DNA of 64,000 bases from Ilex aquifolium. Taxonomy: Eukaryota > Streptophyta > Magnoliopsida > Aquifoliales > Aquifoliaceae. Below, piece after piece: positions 46,053 to 56,700 of this stretch. The notes under the pieces are model-generated. The model ran no database searches. It saw only the letters and a list, made by a program, of their open reading frames with translations, and was not told where the DNA came from. Numbering within the stretch: position 1 is the first letter of the stretch; every line of letters begins with the position of its first letter. The stretch spans positions 16,212,001 through 16,276,000 of the forward strand of contig OX637394.1 of the NCBI GenBank assembly GCA_951799425.1. Reading direction: 5' to 3'. The position numbers and the translations under genes are program-made.

Positions 46053-46753
46053 TCACATCAATCTACAAATCAAGTTTACATCCAAATCTAAAATCATAAA
46101 CAAATATCTCTCATCTAGGTAAATAATAAATATTCATACAATTATTTCATCCTCAAAAAGGAAATAAGATAAACTAAATAAATAATCCTCAAATCTCTAT
46201 ATCTAGATCTACATTTTGATCTGTCTCATAATGTTACTCATCGTCCTCACCTAGTCCGGTATAAATACCAATACCTGAATAAAAAAATTTAAAGGAATGA
46301 GTGAGCACAACTACTTCAGTAAAAAATTCTCCTGAGTCTAAATAAGGTCTACATGAAAATAGCTAGGTCTCAATTTTTCAAAATAATATATAATTTTGAA
46401 TCAAAGCATTTGACATTATTAATGATTTCACGTTTTTATTGATACACAGAAATTTCATCAAATAAACATTCAAGAGATGGCAACTTGATTAGAAAGAATT
46501 CAATGCACCAAAATATAATTGGTATACCCCCACAAATACAAATCATTCAATCAATCTCCACAAGACCACATCATTTTAGATAGCGTGTATACTGGCACAA
46601 TAGTATTTAACGAAATCTTTCTAATTTAAACTAAAGTAATGTCAAATATTTTCCTTTCTGAATTCTCTCTAGCATGTGTTTACGCCCAGAACACCTTCAT
46701 ACTTCTTTTCTTCAACTTCAAAATTCTAAAATCATCTTAATGATGTTGGAAAA

Positions 46754-47488
46754 TAAGGGTGTTCACCCTACCCTACGAATAGGAAATATAGTCTTCCGTC
46801 TTCCTACCTGATACTTTGCGAAAGAATTTTTTCTTGATCTACCCTACCCGATCAGGTGTGGTATTCCTACCCGACTTCCTACCCGATTAATCGGGTAGGA
46901 AGTCGGGTAGGAAATCGGGTAAACGCTTTTGTAACTATTAATTTTTGGATCATTTTAACAATTCAATTAAATAACATGCACCAATTTAACAACACAATAA
47001 ATTAATAACACTAAAGCTTAAAACAACTACAACAACAATTACGATAAAAAACAATAAAGTATGAACATAAATACATCATAATTGTTACACAATTATTTTA
47101 AGTTTAAATTATATGAAACATATTAAAATCATAACTGCTCAAATAGATCACCAATTCACTACAAATCATGTAACCTACACAAAAAACAAGTCCATGTTTT
47201 AGAAACTCAAACATCCACAACAATAACAATGTTATAATATAAATTATACCACACAAATACTCTTATAATTACTAAAAAAGATATAAAAAAGTTAAATATA
47301 TTTTTTGCGGGTAGGGTAGGGTAGGAATGCGAAAATTGATGGGTATTCCGCATTCCTACCCGATCAAATCGAAATACCAAAAACTCTTCCGCATTCCTAC
47401 CCGATTTTTGCGGCTAGTCGTTTAGTAGGGTAGGGTAGGGTCGGGTAGGGTAGGAAATTGCGGTCAATCGAAAATTTGAACACCCCTA
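46754..47488. mobile_element. hAT MITE with CCCTACCC/GGGTAGGG repeats, 735 bp
   Basis: The ends are TAAGGGTGTTCACCC and the inverse TTTGAACACCCCTA. TTGGAAAA lies at 46746-46753 and 47489-47496. Unit 1 of the tandem duplication lacks it, so it inserted after the duplication. Both subterminal regions carry TACCCGAT and GGGTAGGGTAGG runs. Confidence 0.87.
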
Positions 47489-47573
47489 TTGGAAAACTTG
47501 AGATTCACCTTGAATCACCAACATCTTAATCAATAATAAATCTCGATCTCCTATAAAATAAATAACCTAAAAT

Positions 47574-48275
47574 TAGGCTTGTCAAAATTCAACACGACAC
47601 AATTAACCGATATGAATCGACACGAATTAAGCGATTTTGAGTGAGATCTTAACGGAGTTTTGTGATAAACGGGTTGACCCGCCAGACACGTTTAATAAAC
47701 GAGTCGTGTTCGGGTGAGACCTGTCAAACCGTTTATCACACGTTTACTCGTTTAAATAAAATTAACATAATAATTATTTTAAAAAATTAGCCCAAAAAAA
47801 AGTAAAAAAATCAATAAAAAAAAAAAAGTAAAGTAGTAGTTCAAAGATAAAGGAGGAGAGATGGGAGTAGTTCATGACAAAGGCAAATCAACCCTTTTTG
47901 TTTTTGTCCCACATCGGCAAATGAGGGGAGATGGGGAGGGCTGTCTTGCCTATAAAAGGCAGGTGGCCTCTTGCATTTTTTTTAGCCTTCAAATATGATT
48001 TTTATGTGAAATTTGGTTAGAAATTCCTCTTTTTTGAGGTAAATACAATAGGCAGTAAAAAAAGTGGTGAATTAAAATTTGTTGATATAATTTTTTTTAA
48101 AATTAAATGGGTTAAACGAGTCGTGTTGTGTTGCCCGTTTATTAAACAGGTCGTATTCGTGTTGAGATTTTTCACCCATTTATTAAACGTATTGTGTACG
48201 GGTTTACATGTTTTTTACTCGTCATCCTTATAACCTGACACGTAACCGTTTAACCCAACACGTTTGACACCCCTA
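47574..48275. mobile_element. hAT MITE (TAGGGGTGTCAAA family), 702 bp
   Basis: The ends are TAGGCTTGTCAAA and the inverse TTTGACACCCCTA. CCTAAAAT lies at 47566-47573 and 48276-48283. It is absent from unit 1. It contains a block with TCCCACATCGG and CCTATAAAAGGC (47905-47965) that looks like captured promoter or LTR-like DNA. Confidence 0.87.
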
Positions 48276-49293
48276 CCTAAAATACCAAAATTATCATCTT
48301 ACCCCTCCAAACGGCTATGAAATTCAAACATCTATCTCAAGGCTTCATAACCTCCCGAATTCAATAGTAATATTATTTTGCCCTAAAAAATTTTAGACAC
48401 TTGCCAAGCTACCCTTCTGAAAATTAAACGCTTCTAAAATTAAATTTAACCTGAAAGTCAATACGTGCGATACTCAAATTTCACAATTATTCTTTCAACA
48501 ACGATTCGAAGTTTCTATCATCATTTTAGTTATTTTAAAAGCACTCTTAAAATCATACTGTCTATGTTTATTTATAGTACGGAGTCTTACAGTAATACTA
48601 AAATCATAATTATAATGGCAGTCATTTAGTTCATATTTCTGTTCTCATGGATATATATCACCAAGTTGCTATCCTTTTGGGTGTCCAAGGCCTTATACAC
48701 TTTTTCCCAAAATCTCCAATAACAGTTACTTTTTAATTAAAAGACCGTCAAATACCATCAAATTTCTAGTTAGAACACTTAAGTCCTAAGTAAATAATAC
48801 TTTTTGGTAGTCTTTGGAAAGAGTCTTTTTGTTTGCAAGTTAAGATTGTAAACATCGAACACCCTTAAGATTCTGCAATAACAAGAGACTTGTGTACTAA
48901 TATGTTGTTAGTTTTGTTTTTTCTTTTTGAGGGTATTGGCATGTTGCTCATTTTCTTTGTTGAAAATCCTCATCTATATTCTGTTTTTCCCGAACTAATT
49001 AAATTTCTGACTCTATCCCGAGGCATATAGAAACATTATAATGCATGGACACCCACCCACCCACACAGAGGTGCGAATCAATTTAGGTATGCCAAAATGA
49101 ATGAGGAGTAAATAATGGAGTACTTCAGATGGGTGGGTAGGTAGGTAGGTAGGTAGGTCTTACAATCACCACAAAAATTATTGTTAAGAGAAGAGCATGG
49201 GCTTCAATACCTATGTACAAAACGAAAACATGCTCATTGACGGTATTTAAAAATATTTTTCAAATGCAGAATCAATGCTCCAGTTATGTAAGA

Positions 49294-52200
49294 TCCAAAT
49301 AATTTAATAAGTTTTCTTTTTTTGTTTTCTCATACATTTTTCTCTTCTGAAAACTACCCAAAAATAGAAAAAAAAAATTATTAATAATCGTGTTCTGTAA
49401 GAATTGACCTCTTAACTTATTACTTACGAATATTGGCCAGCTAAATTAAGCCTAATTGGTTTGTTCGGTCACTTGATAATGATTATTTTCCAGTAAATAT
49501 TTTTGGGTATTTTTTATTGGTAAAAGTGTTGGAGAAAATGATTCAAAATGACATTATTAGGGGGAAACTGAATCAAAACTCTGTGGATGGGCCTGAAAAA
49601 CGGTCAAATTGGTGGGCCCAATAGCAAAACTTTTGAGTAAGTGGATGGCCGTGTGTCAGATTTATTTAGACCCCAAAAAAAAAAAGTGGTGGGCCCAATG
49701 GCAAAACTTTAGACAAGTTTGTTTGGTAGCGCGTGTGTGTGGTAATTTGTGTATGTTATGATAAAAAAAATTAAACTTTTTCACATCCGTTGCTCTTTAT
49801 AAATGGTTTGAGTATAAGTAGTCTATTGCTAATTTCTCTTATAAGAGGAATTAGTTTGCGGTCCCTCTCTGCTAAATGTGTTGAGCTTAAACCGTTTGAA
49901 TTTCTGTGTTACTATGTGCATGTTATCATAAATAAATAAATAAATAAAAGGTCAGGATGAGAATTGTAAGTAAAAAATTAATTTAATTTATTAACTTTAT
50001 AATGTATTAAGTGATACAATCTTAATAAAAAAATATAATAATTATAGTCATAATAATTCTGTTTGACCGGTCATTTACTAATACATGATGAATGACTAAA
50101 AATAATATATATATATATATATATACACACCGGAGAGAATTCAAATTCAATTCGAAATTCTTTGTTTACGCGTAGTCAGGTAATCTACAAGACTATAAGC
50201 TACATTGTCAAAAAGTGTTTCTAAAAGTATAAGTGATGTGAGTTGTATTGATGTTATTTAATTAAAGATGCCACTTTATTTCCAATTGCTTTATTTTCAT
50301 TGTTCAACTACTTTTTCTCCTTTACAAAAAAAAAAAAACCTACTTTTTCTCCACATCTTGTTTAAGAAGTTACCACTTGCTTGTGGGATGAGTAAAAAAA
50401 GATAATATCCACCGAAAAAATTGCATAATATTTTTTTTTTTCCTTTTTATACCATAGACAAAAGGGGGAAAAAACATCGTCTTTGTTCAATGTTCATGAA
50501 GCTACGAAATAATAGTAAGGGTTATATACGGTTGGCTTGATGGTGATGGCTTAGATCTTAAAATTTTATTTTCACCCTTTGATTTTAATTTATTTTTTAT
50601 GAAATTATTAAATTTATCCTCCCAAAATATTAACTTACTAGATTGGTTCCATTGTTAGTTCGGCATATTTTTTTTTTTTTTTCTCTTAGTTAACCAGTTG
50701 CTTTGAAATTTTTGACCTTGATTGTTGTACTGATATAATAGTTGTACGTGCAAAAATATGACAATTCTTGAAATGTGTTCAGGTGCACCTTAGCCTTTAA
50801 ATATCATTCAATCCATCAGCTATAAAATAAACAAGAGGTTACAGGAATTCTCGACGTTGAGCCAAGGAAAGTCCCTCCAATATTTAAATCAATGTTACGA
50901 TCAATACATAAATAGTTGAATGTATAAAATAAAAAAAACATGACAAAAGTGTGTTGGGGGGTATGGAGCCAAGAGCTTTCACGCCCAGGCCTCTCTACCA
51001 TTGGATTTTCATCCATATTTCTAAAGAAAATAGAGAGCTACTTAGTGAGAGATCATACACCTTGGAGCTGGTTGGTAAGAGGGTATGGGGGACTTGACAA
51101 TATGAGTTTGGGAAAAATAGTTCGAAGGACCCCCAATCCCATGTTTGGATTGAAAATTCAATCCTAGGTTCTTAAACTTGGTTCGTAGGTAACCCGAATA
51201 TTAAACCCATGATCATGAGTTTCATCAAACCTAAGAGGTGGGTTTAAAAAGTTGGATTAAGGGGTTAATGATGCAAAAGAAAATTATACCCCTTAATATG
51301 AGTATGAATTGAATTGATTAAGGATAAAATAGTCATTTATAGAACAAATAGTTGTTAATAATTATGATATATCTGTGAGTCTTACCAGGAACCGAATTCA
51401 ATGTTGAATCTCAACTTTGTAAAGAAGGGTTTAGGTTTGGAAGGATTTAGGAACGCCAATTCAAACCCTCTCCAAAATTCCATCTAAACAAGTCCTTTGG
51501 GTTGCTATATTATTCGTATGTGCCTTACTTTGCATATATGAAAAATTGTGCTTAATCCAATTGACTAAAAACGTTCACACCTTTTTGTGTTGCTTTGAAT
51601 GGGGGTTCTCCCAATAAATACGAAATATTTACTGCTACATTAAAAAGTTAATTACTCTGCAGGTCTCTAAAGTATAAAATTTATTTTATTTTAGTCTTTA
51701 ATATTTTAATTGTATTATTTTAGTCCTTAAAATATTGAATATATTTTTATTTGATCCATCAAGCAGACAACATTTAAATTATTAACTATTTTTTATTATA
51801 AACTTATCACGTTATACCTAAATATGAGCAAAAAATAAATTGGGTAGCTCTTGACCAAGAATGTGTAATATGGGTAGTTCTCGACCAAAATTTAAATAGC
51901 TCATGATCAAAACTGCGTAATTTGGGTAGCTCTTTAACCAAAATTTGGTCAAGAGTTATTCAAATTATTTTTTTACTCATATTTAAGTATTATGTGACAA
52001 GTTTATAATAAAAAATCGTTAGTAATTTGAATGTTGTCTGTTTGAGAGACCACATAGAGACATATTTAATATTTCAAAAATTAAAATGATATAACTAAAA
52101 TATTAATAATCAAAATAAGACAAACTCTCTATTTTGGGACCTCGGTTGCAATCTAAATAGATTTCTTAGGGTACAAAACGCTAGCTAAGTCCGCATTCAC

Positions 52201-52430
52201 TAGTGAAACCGTCAACCATGCACATAACAACACAAATGTATACATACAGTGATTTCCCATTTTTTTCGTTTTCAGCCGTTTCTTTTGAACAAAAATAACC
52301 ATCATATAAACGAGAATATTCCTTCTAAAAAATAATGTAAAAGTTTCTTTAAGTAAATAAAGTGGAAGTTTAGAAAGTTAAATAAGTATAATACACTTTG
52401 GTATATTTTTTTCAGGAATGTTATACTCAT
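49294..52430. other. Intergenic region upstream of the live gene
   Basis: It is AT-rich DNA with (AT)n at 50104-50124, (AAAT)n near 49930 and T-runs near 50430 and 50668. The only structured item is the MITE at 51647-52160. No gene is seen. Confidence 0.55.
51647..52160. mobile_element. Foldback MITE (GTTAATTACTCTGCAGGTC family), about 510 bp
   Basis: Inverted ends run well over 100 bases; the left has TTTTAGTCTTTAATATTTTAA and the right its inverse. A second, similar copy lies at 56483-56995. Shared internal blocks include GGGTAGCTCTT(G/T)ACCAA. It is MULE-like by structure only. Confidence 0.75.
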
Positions 52431-52566
52431 CAAATTTTGGGATCAAATTAAGAGTTCAAATGACATGACAGTTAATTATTTGGAGTCTTTATTGGGGCTC
52501 AAATAACATGGCACCAAAAAAAGAAGCTCAAGTTAACTGTCATGTCATTTGGGCTCAAAATTTGAT
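52431..52566. repeat. Hairpin-forming inverted repeat in the live gene's promoter region
   Basis: A perfect 19-base stem, CAAATGACATGACAGTTAA at 52457-52475, pairs with its inverse at 52533-52551. It is extended by CAAATTTTG arms to 52431 and 52566. The loop is about 57 bases. It lies about 220 bp before the ATG and about 80 bp before the TATA box. Confidence 0.85.
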
Positions 52567-52642
52567 CAGGAGAATTTGAACTTTGACCTTAGAAAGTAAA
52601 CCTTTCACAAGATAAGAAGTATGGTCTAATTAGTAATTTGCT

Positions 52643-52650
52643 ATATATAG
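52643..52650 (+). promoter_or_regulatory. TATA box of the live ascorbate oxidase gene
   Basis: TATATATAG lies 134 bp before the ATG. The expected start of transcription is about 52675-52685, leaving a leader of about 100 bases with no upstream ATG until the gene's own. Confidence 0.65.
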
Positions 52651-52783
52651 GGGGTTTCATCACTGCAAGTCTGCAACGCAGACCTACACTCCTGTGAAGC
52701 CCAGCCCTAGAGCATTTTTTCCGTTCTTGCCTATCTCTCATCTCTGCTAACACTTCGTTTTCTTGGTGTTTTTATTGCAAAAA

Positions 52784-53719
52784 ATGGGTTCTTCGGTTTA
52801 CCTATGTTCAAGGGCTATTAGAGATATTCTTTTCTGGTTTTGTTTAGTGATTTTGATTGGTTTGTCTCTGGGTTCTAAGACCAGGCATTTCAAATGGGAA
52901 GTGGAGTATATGCACTGGGCTCCGGATTGCATTGAGAATGTGGTCATGGGGATCAACGGCCAGTTTCCGGGACCTACCATTCGTGCCCGTGCCGGAGATA
53001 CCATCGCCGTCGAACTCAGCAACAAACTTCACACTGAAGGAGTTGTCATTCACTGGCATGGAATTAGACAAGTCTCTCTCTCTCTCTCTCTGCATATACG
53101 TATGTGTGTGTGTGTGTTTTTGTTTGTATATATTCTTTTTAACACAGAGGCTTCTATTCTTACTTAGGTTCTTTTTTTATTTCAGATTAGGACACCATGG
53201 GCTGATGGAACTGCATCCATCTCTCAGTGTGTTATTAACCCTGGGGAAACATTTGTCTACAGATTCAAAGTTGATAAGGTAAGACAGTGCTTCACTCTCT
53301 CTCTCTCTCTCTCTCTTATAAGTGAACTTGTCATCTCAGTTTAATAGTATATTAAGGGAAAATCATGCCCATTTGTTTTCAAGTGTTCTCTTTACAGCTG
53401 GGTTTTGGAAAAAAGATGTTCTACTTTGATAATATGTATCACACTGCTTGCAGTCATTTCATAAGGCAATGTTATGGTGTAGGCGGGAACATATTTCTAC
53501 CATGGACACTATGGGATGCAAAGATCAGCAGGGTTGTATGGGTCTCTCATAGTAGATGTGGCCGAGGGAGAGAAAGAACCTTTCCATTACCAGGGGGAGT
53601 TTAACCTATTACTCAGTGATTGGTGGCATAAAAGCTCTCAGGAACAAGAGGTTGACCTCTCTTCCAAGCCCTTTCGCTGGATTGGTGAACCGCAGGTGCT
53701 TAAAAATCTGTTCTCTATA

Positions 53720-53751
<32 letters not shown>

Positions 53752-56700
53752 TGTGTTTGGAATGTTGAGTACCATAACATTTCCATTAATCCCATCATAC
53801 TATCCTAATAGAGAAACAGTTTTCTTACATGAAAATTTTAAATTTTAGGGGACAGTTTTGTTATTTAAGGCTAAAATAGTTCCATTGTGTTTCAAAAAAT
53901 CTTTGTCTTTATTAGTTAAAGTATCTAACTTATGTCTCTTTTTTAATCTATTATGTGAAAAAAAAAAATATTTGCTCACAAACATTCCAATGTTCTCCAA
54001 GCTCTTCATTTTATAAGCTTACTTTTCATTCAGTGCCTTTTTTCATGTTACTGCCCATTTTATGGCTCCACTAGTAGGTAGGTGACTGCTGACTTGATAA
54101 GAAAAGAGGTCATGCCAACTCAAAGTCTGCTATTGTCAGGTGGGTGAACTTGATTGAAAAAAAGGATAGCAGTTCGCATAATCCCGCTATTAGAGTTTAA
54201 AGTCGCGAGTACAAATTTTATTGTCACCTTTCTTATAATAGTGCTAGACAAAATAAAAAGGACTTGATAGAAAATTAATGTACTGTTATAGTTCTATTTT
54301 TGAGCAATTTTTTAGATAAAAAAGTAATTTTTTTTTATAGATAAAAAAGAGTAATTTATCAAATATAAAAATACTTAAAAAGGTGGGAAAAAAATTCAAA
54401 AGATGTTTTCCCCAAACTATTTCTGATCATTTGCCATTGTGATGCATGGTAGCTGGACAACTCTATCCTCTTGACCACTCTCACCCAAGAATTTTCATGT
54501 ATGGGAGAGACAATAAGGAGAAAGTCAAGGGGGTTAAAGTGGGTTTTTTTTTTTTTTTGTTCACTTGTACCTAAAACTATGCTTTTCTTCTCTTTGGTAA
54601 TGCTTTTAGAGTCTGCTGATCAACGGGAGAGGCCAGTACAACTGTTCCCTAGATGCGCATGTTAGCAACTCTTCCTCAACTCCATGCAAGTTTAGAGGAA
54701 ACGAGCAGTGCGCACCCCAAATACTACATGTGCAGCCAAACAAGACCTACAGGCTGAGGGTAGCCAGCACCACTGCATTGGCTTCACTCAACTTGGCAAT
54801 TGGGGTAAGAAAACCATAAGCTCCCTTATCTTTGGTTTATTTTAATGTTGATGGAATATAGTATAGTATATTAGTGGGATTGTGCCTTATATGTGCTGTG
54901 CTACTCTTGCACCATTAGTGGTCATTATTGGTTACTTCATCTATAAACATATCCATCTTATAGCTTAATGTCATTTGCCCATCATGCATCTCCCAATGAT
55001 CTACCAGACATGTATACATACAAATAAATGTATTTGAATACCTCTCCATGCGTGTATGTATAACAATATATATAGAGAGAGAGAGAGAAAGAGGGGAAGG
55101 GAGGGAGAGAGAGATTTAGGATTGCTAATAGGTTGTATGTATAGCATGTCAGGGTTTTGCCGTCTATTGTCTATGTATAACTTGTGTTTGGCCGAGTTCG
55201 CATAAACTCAATATAGTAAACAACTTCAATAGGTCAATCCAGTTACGACACCAATCCATTGAAAACAAACCCATCTCTTAATCTTGTTTAGAATTGCAAG
55301 ACATAAATCTATCAGTCAGTATTATAAGTATTTGCTAAGAATGTTGATATTTTTTGTACACATGGAAAAGCTGTGAAAAGTATATATTATATAGTGGGAA
55401 GCATTACAATGACTTGTTGTCACCTTTTGGAAGCCCAAAAGCAATAGAAATTATTATTTTTGGATGTCATAGATGAAGAAATATGTAATAAGAAAATAAA
55501 GCTCCTTTCATCTTTCAAAGACAAAAGGAAAAAATTAAAAAAACATAACATCGGTGAGTGAAGTGCTGATAAGACATAGAATTATCAAATTAATTTGAAT
55601 AGGTGGTAAAGATTAAAGTAGCAGCCAAAAGGGTGGTGGTGGAGGAGCCACCACAGCACGCAGCCGCTATGGTGGTCTATCGATGGTTTAGGCTTAGATA
55701 ATGAACCCCTGTCCAACAAGGTTGTATGCATTTGCTTGGTGAGGTTCTTTCTTCACCAAGAGACAAGAAGTCTCTCCCATGACTTGGCTCATCTGATCTT
55801 CTTCTCACCAGTATGACCCCGTCCAATAACTTTAACTTTTTTATGTAGAAAAGGGAAAGAAAAATGCCAACGAGGAGATATGGTCTGGAGTGTACACCAT
55901 AACTCTCCAAACACTATCTTCAAGAATATGTTCTGCACTATGGGATTGAATCAATGCTATAGTATATACGGTACGAAAAGTTATAATTAAGTAAAATAAA
56001 TAATATTTGGGGTCAAGTTACGATAAAATTCAGTACAATAGCTGTATCCTGTATCTTATGGTTTGGTTTAAACTTTAAACAACCTGCTGACACTACACTG
56101 TAAGACAAGGCAGGACCACATTGGGGGGGGATAGGAGAAACTTGATGTAATAATAATATTCTCGCGTGACTGAAAAGTAGAATTGTTCTTTAAACACTTA
56201 AAAGTTCCATGCAGAGCAACTCTCTGCAATTTGTACCCACCAATAGTTGAATTCGAAAACTACACTTACAATTATTTATAGAATAAAGGTGAATGGCCCC
56301 ATACTAAGTTTTCGATTCCAAATGATAAGCTAAACCCGATCTAAACAAAGAGTAGGGTAGTCCAATAAAAAAAACATGTTGTTTTTATCGTAGTTATAAT
56401 ATCTACAATTAAAATGTATGTGGCCGGCTGAAATGTTTGGTTTGGACAAAATAATATGTATTGTGAAATATTTTTGTATATTATAAAAGGGTTATTTGTT
56501 TTATTTTGGTCACAATGTTTCAATTGTATCATTTTGGTCCTTGAAGAATTAAATATATTTATATATGATTTTTTAAGCAGATAACGTCCAGATTGCTAAC
56601 GATTTTTTTATCATAAATTTGTTACGTAATGCCTCAATATGAAAGAAAAAAAAAATCTTGATAGCTTTTAAACAAAATTTGGGTAGCTCTTGACAAAAAA

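Larger units (their letters stand above)
44091..49293. repeat. Large tandem duplication (unit 1 44091-45571, unit 2 46053-49293)
   Basis: Both units contain, in the same order, CATCAATCTA(T/C)AAATCAAG, AGAGATGGCAACTTGATTAG, CAATACGTGCGATACTC, a GGTA microsatellite (45411-45434 and 49133-49160) and GCTCCAGTTATGTAAGAT. Unit 2 also has two hAT MITEs. Unit 1 lacks about 330 bases present in unit 2 (46130-46455). No coding capacity is evident, and the few short frames have no homology I recognise. Confidence 0.85.

Noticed and set aside
46780..47460. Interstitial telomere sequence
   Set aside because: The repeat is TAGGG-like but irregular (GGGTAGGG, TACCCGAT) and lies inside a MITE with a perfect 8-bp duplication.
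47905..47965. Separate TRIM or SINE at TCCCACATCGG
   Set aside because: There is only a short promoter-like block; no terminal repeats, primer site or A-tail could be found.
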